From Lachnospiraceae bacterium (GTDB lineage Bacteria; Bacillota; Clostridia; Lachnospirales; Lachnospiraceae): a stretch of DNA of 64,000 nt. Below, one piece after another: positions 34,141 to 42,470 of this stretch. The notes under the pieces are model-generated. The model saw only the letters and a list, made by a program, of their open reading frames with translations, made no database searches and was not told the origin of the DNA. The stretch covers positions 62,001-126,000 of the forward strand of contig JAFWTY010000026.1 of assembly GCA_017518735.1 (NCBI GenBank), given 5' to 3'. Numbering within the stretch: the stretch's first letter is position 1; the number at the start of each line of letters is the position of its first letter. The position numbers were made by a program, and so were the translations under genes.

Positions 34141-35387
34141 GCCAGTATAAACGTATGGTTCCCTGCCCAGAAAACCGTAATGGTGATGGGGCGGGGTTTA
34201 CTTTTTATATAGGATTGCACATCCGTTGCCAGATCGTTCGGATACGCGGTCTGATCTTTCAGGAAGTAAGATGCGTAGGGATAACCGTTTTGATAACTGT
34301 CGGTTAACAGGGAGGCAATTTCCGAATCCGCGGTTGCTTCGCTCGTTCCCCAGCCGGAGTAAGGAATGTAGCCGGAATAATATCCATAGGTCTGATTGCT
34401 GGTCTTGGCAATCGGACGGAGTTCATTTTTGGCATCCACGGTGTGGGAGATATTCATGATATCCTTTCCCGCATTTAAATAAATGTAAGCAGGATGGCCG
34501 CCGCCTTCGCTGAAAAACGTGGTGTCATCGTAGGTAACATCTACCGCGCGCCATTCACCGCTCAATTCCACGATATTCCATACATGCATGTTTCCGTCAC
34601 CGTAGCCGCTCTGTTTGTCCACGGTAAGTCCGGCCATGGTGCCGAGCATATAGAAGCAGTCGGTATAGCCCTGACAGTTTGCGGCACCGTCCAGTAACAG
34701 GCCGACGGCTGTGCAGTGTCTGGGAATCTTATCGGAACTGGACGGATTGGTATAAACAGCGTTTTCACAGATAAAGTCGTGGATTAAGATTTCTTTTTCG
34801 ACCGGATCGGTGGCGTAGCGGACTTCGTTTTCGATAAAGTCGGTAGCAATACTTAAGGTTTTTATCTCATCCGTGGAGAGGCTATCGATGTTTCCGCTGA
34901 AATATGCATCCGCGATCAGCGTGCCGGGGTAGTAGGTGATATATACGGAATAGTAGTCGGTTCCGTCCGGCATCGGTGTCGAGGACGAAGAAACGTAGGG
35001 AAGTGAAAAACGATACAACAGAATATCGTTGTTGATGGAATATCCATTTGCGGTATAGAAATAGAGATTGCACTCCTTGCGCCTCATCATGTATTCCATG
35101 TAGTCATTGAATTCTTCATCATTGTGAATGGTAGGCGTCTCGTATTCGGAGAAGGTATTGTTGTTCTCGCCGTAATCGGGTTCATATACGGATTCCGGTT
35201 CACTGTCGGAAGGGATTTCAATATCCGGGAAAAAGGAATAGGGAGAGGAAGAGGAAGATTCCTCCTCCGCTATTTCGGAATAGAGATATTCGTAAAGAGG
35301 CGAAGAAAGACAACCTGTGGTGGTCAGACACAGGGAAAGCAGGATGGCGAGGAATGAAATTTTAGAGTGATTGTTTCTTTTTTTCAT
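34128..35387 (-). CDS. Transglutaminase-like (cysteine protease fold) lipoprotein
   Basis: 419 residues. Signal peptide with lipobox TTTGC near residue 26, then a Ser/Glu/Tyr-rich linker (about 35-85). The C-terminal half holds a transglutaminase-like domain with the catalytic order Cys (DGAANCQGYTDCF), His (GNMHVWNIVEL) and Asp (WRAVDVTYDD). Such surface proteins often process or cross-link peptides or act in the cell wall; substrate unknown. It is transcribed against the MocR gene and is monocistronic with its own extended -10 promoter. Confidence 0.9.
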   Translation of the reverse strand: MKKRNNHSKISFLAILLSLCLTTTGCLSSPLYEYLYSEIAEEESSSSSPYSFFPDIEIPSDSEPESVYEPDYGENNNTFSEYETPTIHNDEEFNDYMEYMMRRKECNLYFYTANGYSINNDILLYRFSLPYVSSSSTPMPDGTDYYSVYITYYPGTLIADAYFSGNIDSLSTDEIKTLSIATDFIENEVRYATDPVEKEILIHDFICENAVYTNPSSSDKIPRHCTAVGLLLDGAANCQGYTDCFYMLGTMAGLTVDKQSGYGDGNMHVWNIVELSGEWRAVDVTYDDTTFFSEGGGHPAYIYLNAGKDIMNISHTVDAKNELRPIAKTSNQTYGYYSGYIPYSGWGTSEATADSEIASLLTDSYQNGYPYASYFLKDQTAYPNDLATDVQSYIKSKPRPITITVFWAGNHTFILAEPE

Positions 35388-35420
35388 GGAAACCTCATGT
35401 CAAAAATGCTTTCATATATG

Positions 35421-35429
35421 ATTATAACA
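35421..35429 (-). promoter_or_regulatory. Extended -10 promoter of the transglutaminase-like gene
   Basis: On the minus strand TGTTATAAT, a perfect extended -10, lies 34 bases before the ATG. No clear -35 is seen. Confidence 0.5.
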
Positions 35430-35500
35430 GAAAAATACAAAATAATATTTACAAACATATGTTCGCATGATACAATCATAATTGCAGTAACAAATTTCCC

Positions 35501-35552
35501 AAAGAGGTGCCTGTCACAGGAAAGAATGCTTTCCCTGTGGCAGGCACTTTTC
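35501..35552 (+). repeat. REP-like long hairpin
   Basis: GTGCCTGTCACAGG (35507-35520) and CCTGTGGCAGGCAC (about 35533-35546) form a nearly perfect stem of about 17 bp with the loop GAATG-like centre, followed by TTTTC. The GTGCCTGTCAC end sequence resembles palindromes moved by RAYT/TnpA-REP transposases, or it may be a terminator. No transposase lies nearby and it is the only copy I found in the window. Confidence 0.55.
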
Positions 35553-35641
35553 TATCCTGTTGTTGTCAGAAGGAGGAAAGTCTGTTATATTCGTTTTTGT
35601 AGCGCGTGTAGCGTGTAGATTTGAAAAAAGGGGATTGAAGT

Positions 35642-36421
35642 ATGGCATTTTTTTCAAAAACAAGAGGACTGGTTTCCGGAATCGGATTGGTTTTAATCGG
35701 TATCGCATGTCTTGTATACGGACTGATCGTATCGATTAGTTTAAGAAAACCTCCGGTGGATTTGTATAAGGCGGACTGGGAAACACTTCATGCAAACCAG
35801 CATGTGGTGGTTGATCTGGACTTTCTCTTAGATGGTTATATGACGTATTCCAAGAACGGAGAAGTGACCACTTGTTTCTATGTGGTTCCGGATATTCAGT
35901 ATACAGAAGATGATTATTATATGGCGCATTTCATGGGACTTGCGGCAGTACAGAAAGATTTTGCCCTGTATGACAGAATCAGGGATAATTCCAAAGAATG
36001 GTGGAATGACGAAACCGGAATGGTGACCTGGGCTCCCGAGACGGTACACCTGGACGGTTATCTTCGTAAGATGTCCAAAAACGATAAGCAGTATATGACG
36101 GAATACTTACAGGAAATGGGTTACAGCGATGAAGAAATAGAGGGTATCATTACTCCCTACGTACTCATGACCAACGGAAGTTCCATGAGCGGAATTGCGA
36201 TTGCAGGTGTTATTACATTGCTTTTGGGCGGTGTGATTCTCTTCTTCACCTTCCGTCAGATCATAAAGGAAAAACAGGCGAATGAGGCGATTTCCTCGAA
36301 CTTCGGAAGATCCACATACGGCGGAACCGGCTACAGCGGAACAGCAGGTGGAACGAATTATTACGGAGGTGGCGGCGGAAGCTCCTTCGGAGACGATCCT
36401 TTCGGAACTTCCGGGCGATAA
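35642..36421 (+). CDS. Hypothetical two-helix membrane protein with Gly-rich tail
   Basis: 259 residues, AAAAAAGGGG upstream. Helix 1 is near residues 11-32 and helix 2 near 180-203; the 145 residues between are probably extracellular, rich in Tyr, Asp and Trp (VVDLDFLLDGYMTYSKNGE, DDYYMAHFMGL). The cytoplasmic tail is Gly/Ser/Tyr-rich (about 222-259, TYGGTGYSGTAGG, YYGGGGGSS). I do not recognise a functionally known family. It is a single gene ahead of the T-box leader. Confidence 0.72.
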   Translation: MAFFSKTRGLVSGIGLVLIGIACLVYGLIVSISLRKPPVDLYKADWETLHANQHVVVDLDFLLDGYMTYSKNGEVTTCFYVVPDIQYTEDDYYMAHFMGLAAVQKDFALYDRIRDNSKEWWNDETGMVTWAPETVHLDGYLRKMSKNDKQYMTEYLQEMGYSDEEIEGIITPYVLMTNGSSMSGIAIAGVITLLLGGVILFFTFRQIIKEKQANEAISSNFGRSTYGGTGYSGTAGGTNYYGGGGGSSFGDDPFGTSGR

Positions 36422-36439
36422 TTCGTAAAGAAAAAAATG

Positions 36440-36468
36440 TTGACAAGCGAAAGAAAACAAATTATTAT
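36440..36468 (+). promoter_or_regulatory. Promoter of the T-box operon
   Basis: TTGACA (36440-36445), a 17-base spacer and TATTAT (36463-36468). Confidence 0.8.
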
Positions 36469-36474
36469 GGTTTC

Positions 36475-36744
36475 AATCGCACAAAAATAAATGCGTTGAA
36501 GGAATTATGCTCCGTTTGAAAGTTTCAGAGAGCCGGCGGAAGGTGCGAGCCGGTACGGAAGAGCGGTTGCAGTCTCACTCCCGAGCAGGATTCCCGAACT
36601 TCAGTAAGGAATCACGGAATGTCCCGTTATCATGGCAGCAGATATGTTGGTATCTGGCAGAGTGGTTGTGAAAACAACAAGTCGGGTGGTACCGCGGTAA
36701 ATGAATTTATCGCCCCGAAAGCCGAAAGGCTTTCGGGGCGTTTT
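36475..36744 (+). promoter_or_regulatory. T-box riboswitch with terminator, controlling the LeuA-like/acyl-CoA ligase operon
   Basis: Stem I shows the AGAGA bulge (about 36526-36531) and the apical GGTGCGAGCC. The T-box core GGGTGGTACCGCGG is at 36684-36697. The terminator stem CGCCCCGAAAGCC (36711-36723) / GGCTTTCGGGGCG (36728-36740) with loop GAAA and TTTT follows. UGGU in the core should pair with a tRNA ending A-CCA, which fits leucine and many others but not Thr, Gly or Cys. The specifier codon is not certain; CTC (Leu) at 36574-36576 is a candidate, but I could not fold the loop without doubt. Uncharged tRNA should allow transcription of the two downstream genes. Confidence 0.92.
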
Positions 36745-36759
36745 GCGTGTAGCTACAAG

Positions 36760-36875
36760 AGATGCGTAGTCTTTTCGGAATTGCCGGCTGCAAACTTGTT
36801 TGCAAGCGGGCATATTTCAAAGAGACTACATAGCGCGACAGCGCGACACGAAGCAGGTGCATCGCACCTGTGAGT
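36760..36875 (+). other. Structured leader between T-box terminator and the first gene
   Basis: About 170 bases separate the T-box terminator from the ATG, which is long. They can fold: GTAGTCT (from 36769) with AGACTAC (about 36823) as an outer stem, the inner GCAAACTTGTTTGC hairpin, and AGGTGC ATC GCACCT (36858-36872). No open frame with a ribosome site was seen. It may be a REP-like insertion or a second regulatory element. Confidence 0.5.
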
Positions 36876-36914
36876 GGCATCTAAATATATATATATTCAG
36901 AAAGGATGAACACA

Positions 36915-38327
36915 ATGAACAGAATCAAAGTTGCAGACATCACGATTAAAGAAGCAAGCAAGAATTCACGCATGAATTTAAGCTTCAAGGAAAAAATGGA
37001 AGTTGCCAAGCAGTTGGACAGCCTCCTAATTGATGTGATTGAAATGCCGAAGGTAACGGCTCAGACGGAAAGTCTGCTGGTAAAGACGATTGCGCCTTTG
37101 ATGAAAAATGCCATCCTTTCCGTAGAAGCCGGACTGGACAGAAACGAAGTAGATAAAGCATGGGCAGCACTTGCACAGGCAAAGAGCCCCAGAATCTGCA
37201 TCAGCGTTCCGACTTCGGCCGTACAAATGGAATACATCTGCGGTATGAAAGCAAAGAAGGTTCTGGAACTGGTTCCCGGAGTGGTAGCTTATGCAAAAGG
37301 CCTCTGTCCGGAAGTGGAATTTAACTGCCAGGATGCAACCAGAAGCGAGAAGGAATTTTTGATTCAGATTATTTCCGCAGCCATCGGCGCAGGCGCAACA
37401 GTCGTTAACCTGGAGGATACGGCAGGCGTTATGCTTCCCGGGGAATTCAACACCCTGATTACCGAATTAAAGGAAGGAATTCCTGCACTCGCCGAAGTAC
37501 CTCTTGCAGTTACCTGCTCCGACAGCTTAAACATGGCAACCGCAAATGCGGTAACCTGTATCAAGGGCGGTGCCGTTGAGATTAAAACCGCATTGATCGG
37601 AAAGGAAGCTCCTGCTCTGGAGGCGGTTGTAAACATGATTGCAGAGCGCGGTGATTCTCTCGGAATGGAATCCGCTCAGAAGCGTCCCGAAGTGGATAAA
37701 ACTCTTCGCAAGCTTTCCTGGATGGATGCCGGAAAGAGCAAAGGCGAGTCTGTTTTTGATCAGGGAGAGGAAAAGAAGCATGAAGAGCTGGACCTCGATG
37801 AGAATGCGGACATCTCCAAGGTTATTCGTGCGGTGAAGAAACTCGGTTACGAATTATCTGACGATGATAATGCAAGAGTATATAAAGAATTCAAGCGTGT
37901 TTCCGAAAAGAAGAAAGTCGGCATCAAGGAAATGGAAGCCATCATTGCAACGGCATCCTTACAGGTGGCACCGACCTATCAGTTGGTGAATTTCGTAATC
38001 AACAGCGGAAACATCATCACTCCGACAGCCCAGGTTACACTGGAAAAGGACGGCAACCAGTTAAAGGGATTAAGCTCCGGAGACGGCCCGATTGCAGCGG
38101 CATTCCTTGCTGTGGAAATGGTAGTCGGTGTACATTACGAACTGGATGATTTCCAGATTCAGTCCGTAACGGAAGGCAGCGAGGCAGTCGGAAACGCCCT
38201 CGTTAAGCTTCGCTACAACGGAAAATTGTATTCCGGAAACGGAATCTCCACCGATATCATCGGAGCAAGTATCAGAGCTTACTTAAATGCAATCAACAAG
38301 ATTGTGGCAGACAGTAAGGAAGAATAA
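36915..38327 (+). CDS. LeuA/homocitrate-synthase homologue with degenerate active site and LeuA regulatory domain
   Basis: 470 residues from the ATG at 36915 (AAAGGAT seven bases upstream; the ATG at 36906 overlaps that site). It aligns along the whole 2-isopropylmalate synthase: NCQDATRSEKEFL, VVNLEDTAG-LPGEF and a C-terminal LeuA-type regulatory domain (about 365-465). But the N-terminal RDGEQ is KEASK (residues 12-16), and the metal-binding HxHND motif reads TCSDS (200-204), so the divalent metal site is lost. It should not make isopropylmalate in the usual way. It may be an altered enzyme or a leucine-sensing protein. Control by the T-box and pairing with the next fusion gene suggest an amino-acid-linked role. 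Confidence 0.85.
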   Translation: MNRIKVADITIKEASKNSRMNLSFKEKMEVAKQLDSLLIDVIEMPKVTAQTESLLVKTIAPLMKNAILSVEAGLDRNEVDKAWAALAQAKSPRICISVPTSAVQMEYICGMKAKKVLELVPGVVAYAKGLCPEVEFNCQDATRSEKEFLIQIISAAIGAGATVVNLEDTAGVMLPGEFNTLITELKEGIPALAEVPLAVTCSDSLNMATANAVTCIKGGAVEIKTALIGKEAPALEAVVNMIAERGDSLGMESAQKRPEVDKTLRKLSWMDAGKSKGESVFDQGEEKKHEELDLDENADISKVIRAVKKLGYELSDDDNARVYKEFKRVSEKKKVGIKEMEAIIATASLQVAPTYQLVNFVINSGNIITPTAQVTLEKDGNQLKGLSSGDGPIAAAFLAVEMVVGVHYELDDFQIQSVTEGSEAVGNALVKLRYNGKLYSGNGISTDIIGASIRAYLNAINKIVADSKEE

Positions 38328-38374
38328 AAATAAGAGCAATCAGGTATTAGACAGATCATAGAAGGAGTCAGAGA

Positions 38375-40894
38375 ATGAAACTTTCATACAGTACAAACGG
38401 ATGGGACGATTTTGACTGGACCGATTTTTACGCAACCGCGAAAGATCTTCAGTTTGCGGGTGTGGAAATCCACGACATCAAAAGAGAAGTTTTTGCGGGA
38501 AAGAATCGCCCGTTTAATAATGAAAACATTTTGGAAACGGCACGCAAAATCTTCCAGATGCAGCTTGAAATCCCCTGCCTGGACGCAACTTGTGACGTGG
38601 CGGATCCGGATAAGATCGAAGAGAACGTTGCGGAGATTCGTGAATATATCCGTATTGCGAATATCTTGCACTGTCCGGCAATCCGTTTGAGAGCCGGAAA
38701 AAACATTCAGGATACCGAAGTGAAGGATGAACCGGTCATCGAGTGTATCAAGCAGACTTACAGAGAAGCCGACAACAACGGCGTTTCCCTGCTTTTGGAG
38801 ACCATAGGTGCCTATGCAAATACAGAGCGTTTAAGAAACGTATTGAACGTGTTCGCACGTGATAACGTGGCTGCACTCTGGGATATTCATCATACCGTAC
38901 GTCACGGCGGAGAGAGCCCCGAGACGACAATCCAGAACCTCGGCGCATATGTAAAACATGTACATATCAAAGACTCCGACGAGAACGGATATTGTTTAAT
39001 GGGCGAAGGAAATCTTCCGATCGAAGACCTGATGAGAGCACTTCGCAGTATCAATTTTGACGGTTTTGTATCCTACGAATGGATTCCGTCCTGGTTATCC
39101 GAACTTTCCGACCCGGGAATCGTTTTCCCGCATTTTATCAACTATATGAGCCGCTACGAGAAGGAAACCGTAACCGCTGAGCATGGCCTTTATTCCAACA
39201 AAGCCGGAACGGGTAAGTTCGTATGGAAGAAAGAGGAGATTATCGACAAAACCTTCCCTCAGGTCTTGGACCGCATGGTGGAAGAATTCCCGGATCAGTA
39301 TGCATTCCGTTATACAACTCTGAATTATACGAGAACGTACAAGGAATTCCGCGATGACGTGGATGAATTTGCAAGATCGTTGATCGCTCTCGGCGTAAAG
39401 CAGGGTACCCATGTTGCCATCTGGGCAACAAACGTACCGCAGTGGTACATTACCTTCTGGGCATGCTGCCGAATCGGTGCCGTTTTGGTTACCATGAATA
39501 CGGCATATAAGATTCATGAGGCGGAGTATCTGCTTCGCAACTCCGATACCCATACCCTGGTTATGATCGACGGCTTCCGTGATTCTCATTACAACGAGAT
39601 TATCGCGGAACTCTGTCCGGAGCTTGAAAATAACGTACCCGGAAAGGCACTTCACTGCAAGAGACTTCCGTTCTTACGTCACGTCATCAATGTATCTTCC
39701 AGACAGCCCGGCTGCCTGACATGGGAGGATGCGATCGCTTTGGCGGATACCGTACCCATCGAAGAAGTCTACAGAAGATCTTCCCTGGTAGACAAACATG
39801 ACGTTTGCAACATGCAGTATACGTCCGGAACCACAGGTTTCCCGAAGGGCGTTATGCTGACCCATTATAACGTGGTAAACAACGGAAAATGTATCGGTGA
39901 CCGTATGGACCTTTCCACGGCCGACCGTATGATGATTCAGGTTCCGATGTTCCACTGCTTCGGAATGGTACTTGCCATGACGGCTTCCATGACACATGGT
40001 GTAACCATTTCCCCGATTCCGTACTTCTCCACGAAGCCGGCACTTGCCTGCATCAATCAGGAAAAGATTACCTGCTTCCACGGAGTTCCCACGATGTTTA
40101 TCGCAATGCTGGAGCATGAGGACTTCCCCAAGACGGACTTCTCCTATATGAGAACCGGTATTATGGCAGGATCTCCTTGCCCGATTGCCATCATGAAAGA
40201 CGTTGTGGAAAAAATGCATATGACCGAGATCACGATCGTATACGGACAGACCGAGGCATCCCCGGGATGTACCATGTCGAGTACCGAAGATCCTCTGGAA
40301 GTACGTGTAAATACCGTCGGCGGACCTTTGCCCGGTGTAGAGTGTAAGGTTGTGGATCCCGAGACCGGAGAAGAATGTCCGGACGGCGTGAACGGTGAGT
40401 TCGTGGCCAGAGGCTACAACATCATGAAGGGTTATTATAAGATGCCTGTTGCTACGGCTCAGGCAATCGATAAAGACGGATGGCTGCATACGGGTGACCT
40501 TGCCTGCCGTACTCCGGAAGGAAACTTCCGTATTACCGGTCGACTGAAGGATATGATCATCCGTGGCGGTGAGAATATCTATCCGAAGGAAATTGAAGAG
40601 TTTATCTATACCTACGATAAAGTAAAAGACGTTCAGGTCATCGGTGTGCCCGACGAACAGCTCGGTGAAGAAATTTGCGCCTGCGTGGTTCCGAAGGAAG
40701 GCGAGACGATTACCGAAGAGGAGATCAAAGACTTCGTTCGTGCCCATATGGCAAAACACAAAGTGCCGAAGTATGTGGACATTGTGGACGGCTTCCCGAT
40801 GAACGCAGCAGGAAAGATCTTAAAGTACAAGATGCGTGAGGCGGCTGTCGAGAAATACGGCCTTGCAAAAGCCGACAGCATCGAGACCGCGTAG
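38375..40894 (+). CDS. Fusion of TIM-barrel isomerase-like domain and AMP-forming acyl-CoA ligase
   Basis: 839 residues, AAGGAG upstream. Residues 1-260 are a xylose-isomerase/AP-endonuclease-2 type barrel with likely metal ligands E142 (LLLETIGAY), D170 and H173 (LWDIHHT), H197 (HVHIKD) and E235 (SYEWIP). Residues about 285-835 are an ANL-family ligase of the fatty-acyl/medium-chain type: YTSGTTGFPKG (482-492), YGQTEASPG, TGDL, GRLKDMIIRGGENI and the catalytic Lys K814 (AAGKILK). Both halves keep their key residues. I know no characterised enzyme with this order. It lies 47 bases after the LeuA-like gene, in the same T-box unit. Substrates unknown; sequential action on one metabolite is inference. 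Confidence 0.88.
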   Translation: MKLSYSTNGWDDFDWTDFYATAKDLQFAGVEIHDIKREVFAGKNRPFNNENILETARKIFQMQLEIPCLDATCDVADPDKIEENVAEIREYIRIANILHCPAIRLRAGKNIQDTEVKDEPVIECIKQTYREADNNGVSLLLETIGAYANTERLRNVLNVFARDNVAALWDIHHTVRHGGESPETTIQNLGAYVKHVHIKDSDENGYCLMGEGNLPIEDLMRALRSINFDGFVSYEWIPSWLSELSDPGIVFPHFINYMSRYEKETVTAEHGLYSNKAGTGKFVWKKEEIIDKTFPQVLDRMVEEFPDQYAFRYTTLNYTRTYKEFRDDVDEFARSLIALGVKQGTHVAIWATNVPQWYITFWACCRIGAVLVTMNTAYKIHEAEYLLRNSDTHTLVMIDGFRDSHYNEIIAELCPELENNVPGKALHCKRLPFLRHVINVSSRQPGCLTWEDAIALADTVPIEEVYRRSSLVDKHDVCNMQYTSGTTGFPKGVMLTHYNVVNNGKCIGDRMDLSTADRMMIQVPMFHCFGMVLAMTASMTHGVTISPIPYFSTKPALACINQEKITCFHGVPTMFIAMLEHEDFPKTDFSYMRTGIMAGSPCPIAIMKDVVEKMHMTEITIVYGQTEASPGCTMSSTEDPLEVRVNTVGGPLPGVECKVVDPETGEECPDGVNGEFVARGYNIMKGYYKMPVATAQAIDKDGWLHTGDLACRTPEGNFRITGRLKDMIIRGGENIYPKEIEEFIYTYDKVKDVQVIGVPDEQLGEEICACVVPKEGETITEEEIKDFVRAHMAKHKVPKYVDIVDGFPMNAAGKILKYKMREAAVEKYGLAKADSIETA

Positions 40895-40923
40895 TTGTAT
40901 TTTGCCCCGGGATTTGATATAAC
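40895..40923 (+). promoter_or_regulatory. Promoter of the MBOAT/SGNH/cca unit
   Basis: TTGTAT (40895-40900), a 17-base spacer and TATAAC (40918-40923) with an extended TGA just upstream. A small ACCGC/GCGGT hairpin lies in the leader. Confidence 0.65.
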
Positions 40924-40977
40924 AAAAGAAGTGAGAATACCGCGTTGCGGTAACTTCTGAAACGGTGGGGCTATACT

Positions 40978-42459
40978 ATGATGTTTAACACCCTGGGGTT
41001 TTTGGTTTTCTTCCCCATAGTGATTGCAATCTATTTTATCATTCCGAAAAAGGTCAGAGTTTACTGGCTGTTAATTGCCAGCTATTACTTCTATATGTCA
41101 TGGAATGTGGGTTACGGAACGCTTTTGTTTGCGTCCACGTTCACGACATATCTGGGTGGACTGATTATTTCAAAAGTACGAAATAAACCGGGTAAGGTTA
41201 CGGCACTTATCGTAACCTTACTTTGTAATTTCGGAATGCTCTTTGTATTCAAGTATTTCGGCTTCTTTACGGATGTTGTGATCCGCATTTCGGAATCCTT
41301 CGGAGTGACCCTGAAGGCGCCGGAATTCTCTTTATTGTTGCCGATGGGTATTTCCTTTTTTACCTTTCAGGCGGTTTCCTACACTATTGACGTATATCGT
41401 GACGAAAGCGTATGTGAGAAGCATTTCTTCAAGTACGCGCTTTTTGTGTCCTTCTTCCCGCAACTTGTGGCGGGCCCGATTGAGAGAAGCGGCAACCTCT
41501 TAAAGCAGATCAAAGATTGCGCAAATATCAAACTGTGGAACGCAAGGAGGGTATATGAGGGAGCGATTCTAATGCTCTACGGTTATATCCTGAAGATGAT
41601 CATTTCCGACCGGGCAAAACTTTTCGTGGATAAGGTCTATGATCTCGACGGATATGCGGCCTATACCGGACTGATTCCCATCATTGCAACGATTCTGTTT
41701 GCGATTCAGATTTACTGTGATTTTGCCGGATATACCTACATTGCGATGGGCGCTGCAAAAGTCATGGGATTTCAGCTCATGGACAACTTCAATACACCGT
41801 ATTTTGCAACGAGCATCACGGACTTCTGGGCAAGATGGCATATTTCACTGACAAACTGGTTCCGCGACTATGTCTATATTCCGCTCGGCGGAAACCGGAA
41901 GGGAAAACTGCGGAAGTATATCAACATTTTTGTGGTGTTTACATTGAGCGGTTTGTGGCACGGAGCATCCTATACCTTCGTATTCTGGGGCGTTTTGCAC
42001 GGCATTCTTCGTATCGTTGACGAGGCGAGCGCCAAAGTAAGGGATAAGGTATTCAAGTTCTTCGGAGCAAGGGAGAATTTCTCATATCGTCTGTTTCGTG
42101 TGATGGGAACCTTTATTTTCGTATGTCTGGCGTGGGTATTTTTCCGCGCAAGACACATGGACCAGGCGCTCGACATCATCCGGAACATGTGGCATTGGAA
42201 TCCCTGGGTACTGCATGACGGAACCATCTTCAACTTCGGGCTGGATGCGAAGGAATGGAACGTGATGTTTGCCGCTCTGGCATTTTTGACGATTATGGAC
42301 TGCTTCAAATATAAGAAGAAGGATCTGCTTCCCAAGGTGGCGGAGCAGGGATGGATCTTTAAGGGCCTGGTTCTCGTAGTGGGAATCCTGGCGGTTGTGA
42401 TTTTCGGTATTTACGGACCGCAGTATGATGCGGCATCCTTTATTTACTTCCAGTTCTAG
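40978..42459 (+). CDS. MBOAT-family O-acyltransferase (AlgI/DltB-like)
   Basis: 493 residues, about eleven membrane helices. Typical elements: N-terminal FNTLGFLVFFPIV, LLPMGISFFTFQAVSYTIDVYR, FVSFFPQLVAGPIER, DFWARWHISLTNWFRDYVYIPLGGNRKG and the catalytic His in SGLWHGASYTFVFWG. MBOAT proteins of this group move acyl groups across the membrane to extracellular polymers. The next gene encodes an SGNH-type partner, the standard pair for polysaccharide O-acetylation. Target polymer unknown. Confidence 0.94.
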   Translation: MMFNTLGFLVFFPIVIAIYFIIPKKVRVYWLLIASYYFYMSWNVGYGTLLFASTFTTYLGGLIISKVRNKPGKVTALIVTLLCNFGMLFVFKYFGFFTDVVIRISESFGVTLKAPEFSLLLPMGISFFTFQAVSYTIDVYRDESVCEKHFFKYALFVSFFPQLVAGPIERSGNLLKQIKDCANIKLWNARRVYEGAILMLYGYILKMIISDRAKLFVDKVYDLDGYAAYTGLIPIIATILFAIQIYCDFAGYTYIAMGAAKVMGFQLMDNFNTPYFATSITDFWARWHISLTNWFRDYVYIPLGGNRKGKLRKYINIFVVFTLSGLWHGASYTFVFWGVLHGILRIVDEASAKVRDKVFKFFGARENFSYRLFRVMGTFIFVCLAWVFFRARHMDQALDIIRNMWHWNPWVLHDGTIFNFGLDAKEWNVMFAALAFLTIMDCFKYKKKDLLPKVAEQGWIFKGLVLVVGILAVVIFGIYGPQYDAASFIYFQF

Positions 42460-42470
42460 GCGGGATTTGC

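Noticed and set aside
39674..40759. 361-codon open frame on the minus strand
   Set aside because: Lies fully inside the acyl-CoA ligase domain, whose motifs are intact on the plus strand; no ribosome site or known domain.
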